Source: Wylensekiella montiformis
Lineage (GTDB): Bacteria > Bacillota > Negativicutes > Selenomonadales > Selenomonadaceae
Length of the DNA: 64,000 nucleotides
Assembly (NCBI RefSeq): GCF_009697385.1
Contig: NZ_VUNL01000011.1
Coordinates: 36,522-100,521, forward strand
Direction: 5' to 3'
Below, piece by piece: positions 7,664-16,572 of this stretch. The notes under the pieces were generated by a model that did not search any database, was not told the DNA's origin, and worked only from the letters and a program-made list of their open reading frames with translations. Position 1 is the first letter of the stretch; each line of letters opens with the position of its first letter. The position numbers and the translations under genes were made by a program.

Positions 7664-8164
7664 TCAGAATTTCACCGTCAGACCGGCACCGATGCCATTT
7701 TCATGATGACCGTTATCCGGCTTGAAGTTATGATAATTTACATTGAGATCCACATTGAAGAGCAAGTTCTTATTGACTCCGACCTGCGTCTCATTGAAGT
7801 CCTTTCCTGCGACATAAGAGGCATACGCATCGAACCCCAAAACCTTAGGGGTACTCAAAGCAATACCGCCAAAGGCCTGATCCTTGTCACCCGGAAGGCC
7901 CCAGCGGTAACCGCCGATCATCTTAACCTCCGAACCCACAAGGTCATACTGGAGATAGACATCCTTGTGGTCGCCATACTCATCGCGGTCCGCGTACTGA
8001 TAGCCAATTGTCGCCTTTCCCGTCACCTTATGTTCAATATAAGATTCTTTCGTCCCTACGCCGATCGCCGTCTCATGGTTGGCCATCTGATTAATCGGTG
8101 CCGCCATAACGGCTGAAGAAGCTGCAAGCATCATGCTCATCGTCAACAATACAGTCTTTTTCAT
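7664..8164 (-). CDS. small outer-membrane beta-barrel protein
   Basis: This 166-residue protein has a clear Sec signal (residues 1-22, ending AVMA). It then shows alternating hydrophobic and polar strands rich in Tyr and Gly, and ends GAGLTVKF with terminal Phe, as expected of a small barrel of about eight strands. The function is unknown; proteins of this kind are abundant in diderm Firmicutes. ATG at 8164 follows AGGAGGGAG. It is a single-gene unit with its own terminator. Confidence 0.78.
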   Translation of the reverse strand: MKKTVLLTMSMMLAASSAVMAAPINQMANHETAIGVGTKESYIEHKVTGKATIGYQYADRDEYGDHKDVYLQYDLVGSEVKMIGGYRWGLPGDKDQAFGGIALSTPKVLGFDAYASYVAGKDFNETQVGVNKNLLFNVDLNVNYHNFKPDNGHHENGIGAGLTVKF

Positions 8165-8252
8165 AAATGACTCCCTCCTGAAAAACCTGCCTTACTACGT
8201 CTAATAGATTAATGGATTTTTCCCCTTCTGTCAAATGCAGCAGGCATACTTA

Positions 8253-8936
8253 CTACTCGCGGTTCAGGCGGTCGTAAAGGTGAACCATTTCCTGAATGCG
8301 CTGAATCTCCTGCGGCCGCAGATCATGCCTTCTCGCTTTGCCTCCCTGCTTATAATAGACGATATAAGCGGAACCGGCATTTGCTATGCGCCGAAAGGCC
8401 GCAATCGTCTGTTCATCCGCATTCATCACGTAATTTTCTGCGAGCCATGACGCATCCGATGCCATATGCTTGCGAAGCTTCGATGGATCCAGAGACAAGA
8501 CGCTCTCCTGTCCGCCTGCAACAATCGAAAGACGATCGCCAAAAATCCAGGCGGTTTGATCCGGATCATCGATGGAATAAAAATAATAAATATCGTTTTT
8601 TAGCACACAAACGCCATTGCCTACTGCAATAAAGGGTCGGAGATAGACCCCCGACGGCAGACGAACCGGCCAGGTATGCTTATAATAGGTAATGCCATTG
8701 ACGGTTTCTGTTTTTATATCCTCACTGATCGGCTCAGCGGCGGCCGCTTCTTCCTTCTTCGCCGCTTCCTGCTCCCCATCCTGCCGGCGCTCTGCAAGGG
8801 CCTGCTGTGTCTCCTGATTGATTTTCATCTGCCGTTCGGCATGCTGCAGACTATACGCATAATACACAGCACCGCCGATGCTCAGGATCATCAGATAGAG
8901 GATGAGCGCCGCTGCGATAATATGAGATTTTTTCAA
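8253..8936 (-). CDS. membrane-anchored protein of unknown function, TTG start
   Basis: The 227-residue protein has one N-terminal membrane helix (about 5-27), then an Ala/Glu/Lys-rich linker (about 35-70) and a soluble domain outside the membrane with no motif I recognise. The start is TTG at 8936: GGAGG lies 7 bases upstream, and the next in-frame Met (residue 16) would cut the membrane helix. It lies 88 bases before the small barrel gene on the same strand, with no terminator seen between them. Confidence 0.7.
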   Translation of the reverse strand: MKKSHIIAAALILYLMILSIGGAVYYAYSLQHAERQMKINQETQQALAERRQDGEQEAAKKEEAAAAEPISEDIKTETVNGITYYKHTWPVRLPSGVYLRPFIAVGNGVCVLKNDIYYFYSIDDPDQTAWIFGDRLSIVAGGQESVLSLDPSKLRKHMASDASWLAENYVMNADEQTIAAFRRIANAGSAYIVYYKQGGKARRHDLRPQEIQRIQEMVHLYDRLNRE

Positions 8937-9046
8937 CGCTCTTCCTCCAGACTATTTCTCGCTCAGGGTGTCTGCTGCCTCATCATCAAACGGTCAGGAG
9001 CGCCCTCTTTCATCTATTTTAACGAATATCCAATCTCCATGCAAGA

Positions 9047-9114
9047 GCAAAAAAACAGGCGGGCCCTTTCTGAATCATCCGCCAATCGGATGAAACAGCA
9101 GGTTTCCCGCCTGT
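9047..9114 (-). terminator. terminator after the HU gene
   Basis: Read leftwards, CAGGCGGG pairs with CCCGCCTG across a long loop and is followed by TTTTTTT. It lies 17 bases beyond the HU stop. Confidence 0.7.
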
Positions 9115-9130
9115 ACCAAGAAAATCAGAA

Positions 9131-9403
9131 TCAATACTTGACGCTGGATTTGAATGCCAGACTGTCGCTGGCAGCAATCTGAATCGTCTCGCCAGACTGC
9201 GGATTACGGCCCTGACGCGCGTTGCGATGTGCCTTCTTAAACGTACCAAAACCGATCAGGCGGATTTCCGCATCAGCCTTCACGCTCTCCTTGACCGTTT
9301 CAAGCAGGGCATCGACAACAGCCTTCGTATCTTTTTTGGATACACCAGCTGCCTCTGCAACCTTATCTACCAGAGCAGATTTGCTAATTACTTCTTTTGC
9401 CAT
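9131..9403 (-). CDS. hup: HU-family DNA-binding protein
   Basis: The 90-residue protein is a histone-like HU protein that bends and compacts DNA as a dimer. It has the N-terminal helical dimerisation part (KSALVDKVAEAAG), the IRLIGFGTFKK core and the beta-arm with RNARQGRNPQSGETI. I start at ATG 9403 (MAKEVIS), which fits the family length; an upstream in-frame extension to 9433 is not needed. AGGGG lies about 11 bases upstream. Confidence 0.95.
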   Translation of the reverse strand: MAKEVISKSALVDKVAEAAGVSKKDTKAVVDALLETVKESVKADAEIRLIGFGTFKKAHRNARQGRNPQSGETIQIAASDSLAFKSSVKY

Positions 9404-9438
9404 AATGAGTAGTCCCCTTTCTCTTATTAACAAAGCTG

Positions 9439-9467
9439 ATTATAGCGAATTCTTCCGGTTTCGTCAA
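9439..9467 (-). promoter_or_regulatory. HU promoter
   Basis: Read leftwards, TTGACG (9462-9467) and TATAAT (9439-9444) are separated by exactly 17 bases, about 35 bases before the HU start. Confidence 0.85.
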
Positions 9468-9512
9468 TTTTTTTTCAAAAAATGCAGAAATCCATGGAAA
9501 AATACCGTCCTT

Positions 9513-9725
9513 TTACCCTACCGTATTCCGTTCCGCCGCCGCTACGGCATCATTCAAAGCAGCCTCATACCCGGCCTCATAGCCATCATTCTCACGGCTT
9601 TGTCCATAATCACGAAGCAGTTCCAATACATCCTGCAGCTGATCTTCCGTCCATTCGCTCATCGCACACATTGTGCCCAGCTTATCAATGCAAGCCAGTT
9701 CTTTTCCCTGTGTATCTACCGTCAT
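9513..9725 (-). CDS. 70-residue protein of unknown function
   Basis: A short acidic protein with a helical central part (EDQLQDVLELLRDYG) and a Gly/Ala/Tyr-rich end. I recognise no family. ATG at 9725 has AAGGAG 7 bases upstream, better than the in-frame upstream extension to 9764. It lies between the HU promoter and a block of decayed genes. Confidence 0.55.
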   Translation of the reverse strand: MTVDTQGKELACIDKLGTMCAMSEWTEDQLQDVLELLRDYGQSRENDGYEAGYEAALNDAVAAAERNTVG

Positions 9726-9851
9726 CACGATTCTCCTTCGCCGTTTGATTTGCCGAGTCGGCACAGTTCAAAGTATACCACGGGAAAGAGTTCAGAAACA
9801 GTCTTGACTTTTGCAAATAAAACGATGTGCCTTGCGGAATCCACTCCGGAT

Positions 9852-10390
9852 TCATCTGGCCCTCAAAGCCAGCTTCAGATGTTCCAGCCCATTTTCCAGA
9901 ACGCTCCAGGGACAGGCAATATTGATCCGCTGGAATTCCTCCCCAGCATGACCAAAAATGCGGCCACTGTCCAGCCAGAGATTCCCCTTCTCCACAATGG
10001 CCCGATCCAGCTGTTCTGCCGTCAATCCGGCAGCCGAACAGTCCAGCCACAAGAGATAGGTGCCCTCCGGCTCAATCAGGCGAACCTCCGGCAGCTCCCG
10101 TTCCAGAAACTCCCGGGTACGCCGGATATTTTCTTCCAGATAACCCAGCAGTGCGCTGAGCCAGCCGGCGCCGTCCTTATAGGCCGCTTCTGTGGCAAAA
10201 AGGCCCAATGTATTGGGCTGGCTATAACCAGAAGCAGACCGTTCAGCACAGAACCGGCGGCGCAGGCTGCTGTTTCGGATAAAAATATTGGAAACCTGCA
10301 GCCCGGCCAGATTGAACGTTTTGCTGGCTGACGTACAGGTAATCGTACGCTCGGCAATTTGCGGAGACAGCGATGCCAGAACCGGACCCG
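9852..10390 (-). pseudogene. 3' remnant of a MalY/PatB-type cystathionine beta-lyase gene
   Basis: The frame from about 10390 to the stop at 9852 encodes the C-terminal half of a class I aminotransferase-fold C-S lyase. It has SLSPQIAERTITCTSASKTF with the PLP lysine, then NLAGLQVSNIFI and a normal end. The N-terminal half is missing: upstream of about 10390 the sequence belongs to another PLP enzyme in a different frame. An open reading frame runs on to 10517, but its first 50 residues are off-frame read-through of that other gene. I regard it as non-functional. Confidence 0.75.
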
Positions 10391-10731
10391 GATGCCTGAC
10401 TTTGATGAAGCGCATAGCCGGGATGCTCCGGCAGACCAACATAGTAAACCTCCTCAACCGCCTCCTGTGCCTGAAGCCAGCGGGCAATCTCCAAAGCACG
10501 GGCTGCCTGACACTCAACGCGCAGCCCTAGTGTTTTGATGCTGCGCAGCATAAGCCAGGAATCCATCGGCGACAGATTCGGCCCCTCGGACTTGATGCAC
10601 AGTTCCAGTTTCCGCGCATATTCCGAATCGGCTTCACGGACTACAAGGAATCCGGCAATGATATCGTTATGCCCGCAAAGATATTTCGTTCCGCTATACA
10701 CTACAAAAAAGCAGCCTGAATTGTCAATCAG
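10385..10731 (-). pseudogene. internal remnant of a cystathionine gamma-lyase/synthase-type gene
   Basis: Read leftwards, one frame encodes the middle of a Cys/Met-metabolism PLP enzyme. It contains SGTKYLCGHNDIIAG with the PLP lysine, then LSPMDSWLMLRSIKTLGLR and GLPEHPGYALHQSQASG. The N-terminal part is absent, with IDN followed almost directly by the VVYSGTKYL segment. The C-terminal part is replaced from about 10385 by an out-of-frame MalY-type sequence. The remnant starts right at the lysS terminator. Deletion and decay are the simplest explanation. Confidence 0.75.
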
Positions 10732-10735
10732 AAAA

Positions 10736-10770
10736 AAAATAAGCCCTTTCGCATGGAAAAGGCTTATTTT
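10736..10770 (-). terminator. lysS terminator
   Basis: AAAATAAGCCTTTTC and GAAAGGGCTTATTTT form a strong stem ending in a T-run read leftwards, 15 bases past the lysS stop. Confidence 0.85.
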
Positions 10771-10784
10771 AACCATCCGGCAGA

Positions 10785-12713
10785 TCAGCACATCTTCGCG
10801 CCCGCCGGAATATGCGGATCAAGCATAAGCAGATGCAGTTTTTCTTCGCCGGCTTCCTTATGAACTGCAGAAATCAGCATGCCGCAGGAATCAATGCCCA
10901 TCATCGCACGCGGCGGCAGGTTGACGATAGCAACAAGCGTTTTGCCGATAAGCGCTTCCGGTTCGTAGAAGGCATGGATACCGGAAAGAATCGTACGATC
11001 CGTTCCTGTACCATCGTCGAGCGTGAACTGCAGGAGCTTTTTGCTCTTTTTAACGGCAACGCAGTCTTTGACCTTGACTGCACGGAAATCACACTGGCAG
11101 AATGTATCAAAATCGATATAATCCTCATAGAGCGGTTCGATTTCGACTTGAGAGAAATCGATCTTCTCCGGTTTCTCTTCCAACCGTTCCTGACGATCAG
11201 GCGCATGAAGCGGTTTCATCGTCGGGAACAGCAGAACGTCACGGATAGAGGCCGCATCGGTCAGCAGCATGACGAGACGGTCAATGCCGATGCCAACGCC
11301 GCCCGTAGGCGGCAAGCCATACTCCAGTGCCATAACGAAATCTTCGTCCATGCCATGTGCCTCATCATCCCCGGCCTCACGCTGTCTGAGCTGGTCCTCA
11401 AAGCGGGCCCGCTGATCAACCGGATCATTGAGCTCAGTAAAGCCATTGGCCAGTTCACGGCCATAGATAAAAAATTCAAATCGATCGGTAATGCGCGGGT
11501 CTTCAGCATTGCGTTTAGCCAAGGGAGAAATTTCCGTCGGATGTCCTGTGATGAAGGTCGGCTGCATCAGCGTTTCCTCAACTTTTTCTTCAAAAGCCTG
11601 ATTGAGAATACCGCCGATACCATGGCGTTCTTCGTATGGCACACCGATTTCATCCGCCATTCTCCGGGCCTCTTCGACCGTCTGACAAGTCAGGAAATCC
11701 TTGCCCGTCGCCTCTTTGACCGCATCGTTCATGCTGATGCGCCGCACCTTCGAAAGATCGATCTCCACACCCTGATAGTTGATGACGGACGTCCCCAAAG
11801 CCGTTTTGGCCGCGTTGACAACAATTCCTTCGGTGAGGTTCATCATATCCGTATAATCCGCAAAGGCCTGATAGAACTCAATGGAAGTAAATTCCGGATT
11901 ATGGCGTACGTCCATGCCCTCATTGCGAAAGATACGGCCAATTTCATAAACGCGGTCCAGTCCGCCGACAATCAGCCGCTTAAGGTTCAGCTCGGTTGCA
12001 ATGCGCAGATAAAGATCAATGTCGAGCGCATTATGATGGGTAATAAACGGACGCGCAGCCGCCCCTCCGGCAATCGTCGAAAGGACCGGCGTCTCTACTT
12101 CCAAATACCCGCGTTCATCCAAATAACTGCGGATCGAATTGATAATTTTCGTACGCTGACGGAACGTTTCACGGACATCCTGATTCATGATGAGATCAAG
12201 ATAACGCTGACGGTAGCGGATATCCACATCCTGCAGGCCATGGAATTTTTCCGGCAGCGGGCGCAACGATTTGCTGAGCAGGTCAAAGTCCTCCACGCGG
12301 ACGGTAACTTCGCCGCGATGCGTCTTGAACACGATACCGCGAATGCCTACGATATCACCGATATCCAGCTTACGGAACTGTTCCTTATACTTTTTCTCGC
12401 CCAGTACATCGATCTTGAAATACACCTGAATATTTCCGGTCCGGTCATTCAGTGTGCAGAACGACGCTTTGCCATGACCACGTATCGCCATAAGACGGCC
12501 GGCAATGTGGACCTCCGAGCCTTCCTCCTCGCCTTCCAGATGCTCATTTTCATTCTTGATATCGGCAGCATAGTCGGTGACCTCATAGCGATGTCCGAAC
12601 GGCGCAACGCCCATCTCACGGAAAGACTCCATCTTTTCACGACGGACCTTCATCATCTCATTAAGGTCTTCCACCGGAGACGTGTTCTCCTGCCTCTGCT
12701 TATTTTCTGCCAT
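10785..12713 (-). CDS. lysS: lysyl-tRNA synthetase with C-terminal tRNA-binding OB domain
   Basis: The 642-residue protein is a class II LysRS that charges tRNA-Lys. It has an anticodon-binding OB fold (about 68-145) and a catalytic core (about 175-505) with motif 2 ([15 protein letters not shown]) and motif 3 ([14 protein letters not shown]). After a short linker there is a second OB domain (about 533-642) like Trbp111/EMAPII and the MetRS C-terminus ([39 protein letters not shown]). Ordinary LysRS is about 500 residues and ends before this domain, so this is a fusion. I start at 12713 (MAENK), 11 bases after GGGAG; an ATG at 12731 has no good ribosome site. greA is 46 bases upstream in the same unit. 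Confidence 0.96.
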   Translation of the reverse strand: MAENKQRQENTSPVEDLNEMMKVRREKMESFREMGVAPFGHRYEVTDYAADIKNENEHLEGEEEGSEVHIAGRLMAIRGHGKASFCTLNDRTGNIQVYFKIDVLGEKKYKEQFRKLDIGDIVGIRGIVFKTHRGEVTVRVEDFDLLSKSLRPLPEKFHGLQDVDIRYRQRYLDLIMNQDVRETFRQRTKIINSIRSYLDERGYLEVETPVLSTIAGGAAARPFITHHNALDIDLYLRIATELNLKRLIVGGLDRVYEIGRIFRNEGMDVRHNPEFTSIEFYQAFADYTDMMNLTEGIVVNAAKTALGTSVINYQGVEIDLSKVRRISMNDAVKEATGKDFLTCQTVEEARRMADEIGVPYEERHGIGGILNQAFEEKVEETLMQPTFITGHPTEISPLAKRNAEDPRITDRFEFFIYGRELANGFTELNDPVDQRARFEDQLRQREAGDDEAHGMDEDFVMALEYGLPPTGGVGIGIDRLVMLLTDAASIRDVLLFPTMKPLHAPDRQERLEEKPEKIDFSQVEIEPLYEDYIDFDTFCQCDFRAVKVKDCVAVKKSKKLLQFTLDDGTGTDRTILSGIHAFYEPEALIGKTLVAIVNLPPRAMMGIDSCGMLISAVHKEAGEEKLHLLMLDPHIPAGAKMC

Positions 12714-12759
12714 AAACGCACTTACTCCCATCTATTGCCATAGTTTTGCGATATATTGC

Positions 12760-13236
12760 TCAGCCTTTTATTTCCTTGATCTCATATTTGATCACACCAG
12801 CCGGCGCATGAACATCCACGACAGCTCCGACCTTCTGACCGATCAAGGCCTGCCCCAGCGGTGATTCATTGGAAATCTTTCCCTCGTCCGGATCCGCTTC
12901 CGTCGAACCGACAATCATGAAGGTTTCCGGTCCGTCCTCCGCAAACTCAAGATCAACGACAACAACCTGCGACCCCATCTGAACGACATCGCCACTGCCT
13001 GCCTTGATGATGTCGGAATTACGAATCTTTGCTTCGAGCTCCTGAATTTCTCCCTCCAGAAAAGCCTGTTCATTTTTGGCGTCGTCATACTCCGAATTTT
13101 CAGAAAGGTCGCCGAGAGCAATGGCCGCCTTCAGCCGTTCCGCAATCTCTATGCGGCGCACGCTTTTCAGATAGTTTACCTTATCCACCAGTTTATTATA
13201 ACCGTCTTCGGTCAGCATGACCTTTTTGTCTGCCAT
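12760..13236 (-). CDS. greA: transcription elongation factor GreA
   Basis: The 158-residue protein rescues backtracked RNA polymerase by stimulating transcript cleavage. The N-terminal coiled coil (about 1-75) carries the acidic tip around DLSENSEYDDAKNEQ. The C-terminal FKBP-like domain includes SNESPLGQALIGQKVGA. The length is that of the family. ATG at 13236 follows AAGGGG. It leads the greA-lysS unit. Confidence 0.96.
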   Translation of the reverse strand: MADKKVMLTEDGYNKLVDKVNYLKSVRRIEIAERLKAAIALGDLSENSEYDDAKNEQAFLEGEIQELEAKIRNSDIIKAGSGDVVQMGSQVVVVDLEFAEDGPETFMIVGSTEADPDEGKISNESPLGQALIGQKVGAVVDVHAPAGVIKYEIKEIKG

Positions 13237-13281
13237 GTAGAAACGCCCCTTTGCAAAATCATAGAACTATCCTATAGTAAC

Positions 13282-13554
13282 TTATTTATTATAATTTTTT
13301 TCCGTTTTCTTGTCAATGAGTGCCTGTTTCTGCGCACGGTTCATTGTATGCTTGATCTGCCACTCCCGGCGCAGCGCCTCTTGTCTGCTGTCAAATTCCT
13401 CAAAATAAACCAGGCGCACAGGCAGGCGCGAACGCGTATACTTCGCGCCTCGCCCGGCATTGTGCGCCTTCATGCGCCGGACCAGATCATTGGTCCAGCC
13501 GGTATACAGGCTGCCGTCCCCACATTCCAGAATATAGGTATAGGCTTCCGCCAT
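13282..13554 (-). CDS. GIY-YIG nuclease-fold protein (UPF0213/YhbQ type)
   Basis: This 90-residue single-domain protein has the family signature: [20 protein letters not shown] at 5-24, which holds the GIY and YIG equivalents, then a conserved Arg and a downstream Glu (REWQIK). Such stand-alone proteins may act on DNA, but their cellular role is unsettled. Its ATG overlaps the stop of the cyclophilin gene by one base (TAATG), so translation is probably coupled. Confidence 0.9.
   Translation of the reverse strand: MAEAYTYILECGDGSLYTGWTNDLVRRMKAHNAGRGAKYTRSRLPVRLVYFEEFDSRQEALRREWQIKHTMNRAQKQALIDKKTEKNYNK
13288..13316 (-). promoter_or_regulatory. greA-lysS promoter inside the end of the GIY-YIG gene
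   Basis: Read leftwards, TTGACA (13311-13316) and TATAAT (13288-13293) are 17 bases apart. Both boxes lie within the last codons of the upstream gene. Confidence 0.85.
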
Positions 13555-14129
13555 TATTTCGCCTCTCTGATGGTCACGGTCTTCATGACCATATTTTCCA
13601 GCGGCCGCTCCTGAAAATCACATTCGGTATGTCCGATTTCACGAACCACGTCCATACCCTTAATGACCTTGCCGAAAATGGTATGATGCCCATTCAGCCA
13701 GGGAGTCTTGGCCAAGGTAATAAAGAACTGGCTGCCGCCGGTATGCGGCATCCCCGTATTGGCCATGGCCAGAATCCCCTCGCCCGTAAACTGGAGATCC
13801 GGACGGAACTCCTCTTCAATGGTATAACCCGGGCCGCCCATACCAGTACCTTCCGGATCGCCGCCCTGAATCATAAATCCGTCAATCACCCGATGAAAAA
13901 TCAGCCCATTGTAAAAGCCTTTTTCAGCCAGATCAATGAAATTCTTCGTCGTGATCGGCGTCTTGTCCTCAAACAGCTCAATCTCAAAGGTTCCCTTATT
14001 GGTTTCAAATACTGCTACGCGGTTTGCCACTTTTTCATTGCCTCCACCCTTTGCCGTGCCGCTCTGCGCCAAACATCCGCCTGTCAGCAGGACCATGGCC
14101 ATCAGCAGCAGGACCAACATCTTCTTCAT
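13554..14129 (-). CDS. cyclophilin-type peptidyl-prolyl isomerase, lipoprotein
   Basis: The 191-residue protein begins with a lipoprotein signal (hydrophobic stretch, LLTGGC with Cys19). A cyclophilin domain follows, with the [23 protein letters not shown] and [14 protein letters not shown] motifs that hold the active-site Arg, Gln, Phe and His. It should speed proline isomerisation during folding of exported proteins while held on a membrane. It lies 37 bases after the MBL-fold gene and overlaps the next one. Confidence 0.94.
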   Translation of the reverse strand: MKKMLVLLLMAMVLLTGGCLAQSGTAKGGGNEKVANRVAVFETNKGTFEIELFEDKTPITTKNFIDLAEKGFYNGLIFHRVIDGFMIQGGDPEGTGMGGPGYTIEEEFRPDLQFTGEGILAMANTGMPHTGGSQFFITLAKTPWLNGHHTIFGKVIKGMDVVREIGHTECDFQERPLENMVMKTVTIREAK

Positions 14130-14165
14130 TGTACCTTATTTCCTCCTGTCCTTTCAACGTTTTTC

Positions 14166-14885
14166 TCATTCTGCGGGAAAAGAAAAGACCTTTTCTTCGC
14201 CGGGACTGCGCGGCGACCAAACAGGGATACTCCTGCCCGGCGGAAAAAAGTCCATCGATGGCTGCCAGGCCGGATACCCCACCGAATGCATGGTAACCAG
14301 CGACCGGATTTCTGCCGTGCGGACAAATTCCCGCACCCCTTTTTCCATTGAGGAGCCGAGTCTCCCGTCTACCGGGAAAAAGGCCAGATCCGCCTGCATT
14401 CCCGCCATTCGTTTAAGCTGCTTATGAAAGCCATTTGCCGCCAGCTGCCGATTTTCATGTGTATCTCCCGTCCAATCCCACCAGTTAAAATCGCCGGCAT
14501 GAAAAATCGTTCCGGCTTCGGTCGTGACCTGAAAACTGGTTCCTTCATCCGTCGAAGAATACGTCACCACATCGATCTGCCCATCCTGCCAATGATCGTA
14601 AGTTTTCACATAAGTAATCTTTTCCGGGGGAAGCGGCGAGGTATCGGCGCGTACCCGGATATCATCACTCAAAATATAGCGCGCAGCCTCCCGGCCGAAA
14701 GCGCCGATGGACGGATCGTAATGGTCATAATGCCAATGCGACGCAAAGAAATATATCTTATCGCTTCCCGCTTTGGCTGCAGCAGCGCTGACCGCATCGG
14801 ATGGATCGCGAAAATCATCAAAGACCAGCAAAAGATGACCAGCCCGAATTAAAAAGCCGCTGTTCAGCAAATAAGTAACATTCAT
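14166..14885 (-). CDS. MBL-fold metal-dependent hydrolase
   Basis: A 239-residue metallo-beta-lactamase-fold protein. The metal site SHWHYDH (His50, His52, Asp54, His55) is clear, with later ligands in FHAGDFNWWDW and near the C-terminus (MHSVGYPAW). The substrate is unknown. ATG at 14885 matches the usual family start (MNVTYLLNSG) and lies one base past the yitT-like stop. An ATG at 14903 has the better ribosome site (GAGGA, 8 bases) and would overlap the upstream gene, so the start is uncertain. No signal peptide is seen, so it is cytoplasmic. Confidence 0.85.
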   Translation of the reverse strand: MNVTYLLNSGFLIRAGHLLLVFDDFRDPSDAVSAAAAKAGSDKIYFFASHWHYDHYDPSIGAFGREAARYILSDDIRVRADTSPLPPEKITYVKTYDHWQDGQIDVVTYSSTDEGTSFQVTTEAGTIFHAGDFNWWDWTGDTHENRQLAANGFHKQLKRMAGMQADLAFFPVDGRLGSSMEKGVREFVRTAEIRSLVTMHSVGYPAWQPSMDFFPPGRSIPVWSPRSPGEEKVFSFPAE

Positions 14886-14886
14886 T

Positions 14887-15798
14887 TCACGTTTTCTGTT
14901 CATCCGGATGTTCCTCATATCGCCGAATAACATTGCCGACGCGGACTCCCGGCGAACTGAAACCGCGCCCCATGACCTCATTCGCTGACATAATGATCAT
15001 AAACGCATTCTTGTCCACAGCATTGGCGATCATTTTCACTTTAGCCACCTGCGTCAGCGTGACCACGACAAACACAACATTGCGTTCACGCCGGGTAAAC
15101 GCCCCCTGCCCATGCAGAAAGGTAACGCCCCGTCCCACTTCCATAATCCCTTCAGCAATGGCTTCGGCCCGGTCCGAGACGATCAGCACGGCTTTACGGC
15201 TGTTAAACCCCGCAATCACCTTATCCGTGACCATCGCATTCATAAACATGCAGATCAGCGTAAACATAGCCGGCGCGACACCAAAGAGAAACGCCGCGGC
15301 AATCATAATCAGGCAGTTGAAGCTAAAAATCACGCCGCCCATATTGAACGAATAGAATTTTTTAATGATCGCGCCGACGATATCAAAGCCGCCCGTACTC
15401 CCGTTCATGCGAAATACCAGACCGTAACCAATTCCATTGAATACACCGCCGAAGATCGCTGCCAGCATGACGTCCTGAATCGGCGAATACGCATTGAGAA
15501 CGCGTGTGATATCCAGACAAAAGGAAAAGATTGCCGTGCCGACAACGACATCAATGGTATATCCTCTCCCCAGCGTTTTCCAGGCGGCAGCCAGCAGCGG
15601 AACATTATATAGAAAGGTCTGCAAACCGATCGGCAGTCCGGCCAGATAATAAAAGATGATGGCAATGCCCGTGGCCCCGCCCGTCAGCAGATGTGCGGGG
15701 ACAAGAAACAAATTGATCGAGCAGCTCGCAATAAAGCATCCTGCCGCAATTCCCAGATAACGAAGCAACCGATGCTCCAGCATCCGCAGCTGTATCAT
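14887..15798 (-). CDS. YitT-family membrane protein (DUF161 plus DUF2179)
   Basis: The 303-residue protein has about five or six membrane helices in its N-terminal two thirds, with the family pattern SINLFLVPAHLLTGGATGIA and NGSTGGFDIVG. A soluble DUF2179-type C-terminal domain follows (about 205-290). The transported or sensed molecule is not known. Its ATG overlaps the stop of the upstream exported protein by four bases (ATGA). Confidence 0.92.
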   Translation of the reverse strand: MIQLRMLEHRLLRYLGIAAGCFIASCSINLFLVPAHLLTGGATGIAIIFYYLAGLPIGLQTFLYNVPLLAAAWKTLGRGYTIDVVVGTAIFSFCLDITRVLNAYSPIQDVMLAAIFGGVFNGIGYGLVFRMNGSTGGFDIVGAIIKKFYSFNMGGVIFSFNCLIMIAAAFLFGVAPAMFTLICMFMNAMVTDKVIAGFNSRKAVLIVSDRAEAIAEGIMEVGRGVTFLHGQGAFTRRERNVVFVVVTLTQVAKVKMIANAVDKNAFMIIMSANEVMGRGFSSPGVRVGNVIRRYEEHPDEQKT

Positions 15799-16460
15799 TC
15801 CGTCAAACCTCCCAGACGGACCGGTTTCGACTCCGGCATACCAGAAAGATCAATCTCCTTCTCGCTGGGAATAAACCAGGTTCCTTTCTCTTCCGGATCG
15901 CGGAACAGGTCCGGCTTCGCTTTCATCATCTCCTGCATCTGCATTTCGTCGATAGGCAGGCCTGTAATCCGCATGACCATGAGATGCCCGTCACCGGAAT
16001 CGACCTGCAGCATCAGATGCTGAAAGCGATCGGCCGGGTTCGCATAGAGATAAAACATATTGCCGTCAATATTTCTTCTCTTAGACCGGCCATAGGTATC
16101 CTGAATCCATGCTGATGTCGCACCATAACGAATACCGCGGCGCAGCTCGAAGTTCTTATTCCGAATCGTAATATCAATCACTTTTCCAGTTGAAGCCGCG
16201 AAGCCGATCGTGAAATCTCCATCAAAATCGCATTCTTTCACCAGTATGCCCTGAATCCGGACCGTTCGTTCATACCGCGGCGCGCCAAAGGCGGCAATCA
16301 CCTTTCCGTCATCATCTCCGATCCCTACGGTATGACAGACAAAATCCGACGGGAGCGGCTTCCCCTCGGCAGCGGCCCGCGCCGGCTGTGCTGCCGTCAC
16401 CATCACCAAAAGGAATGCCAGCGCCATAACAGCACCGGTCTGGAACAGATTCTGTTTCAT
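15795..16460 (-). CDS. exported protein of unknown function
   Basis: This 221-residue protein has a Sec signal peptide (about 1-29, ending ARA). The mature part holds several beta-strand-like segments and no motif I recognise. ATG at 16460 has AGAGG 6 bases upstream. It starts a tight run of genes (unknown, YitT, MBL, cyclophilin, GIY-YIG) with overlaps or short gaps, which suggests one transcript. A periplasmic location is likely. Confidence 0.72.
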   Translation of the reverse strand: MKQNLFQTGAVMALAFLLVMVTAAQPARAAAEGKPLPSDFVCHTVGIGDDDGKVIAAFGAPRYERTVRIQGILVKECDFDGDFTIGFAASTGKVIDITIRNKNFELRRGIRYGATSAWIQDTYGRSKRRNIDGNMFYLYANPADRFQHLMLQVDSGDGHLMVMRITGLPIDEMQMQEMMKAKPDLFRDPEEKGTWFIPSEKEIDLSGMPESKPVRLGGLTE

Positions 16461-16572
16461 AGCAACCTCTTTTCCCCTGCGCCCTCATGCACAGGCCTGC
16501 ATTTCTTTCCGAAACTCATTATACCGTAAACCCCGGAAAACCGCTACAAAAAGCTCCCGGTACATCATCGGA

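Noticed and set aside
9852..10791. A functional aminotransferase gene here
   Set aside because: The two halves come from different PLP enzymes in different frames, and each lacks essential parts.
10812..12743. Plus-strand open frame of 643 codons
   Set aside because: It mirrors lysS on the other strand and encodes nothing recognisable.
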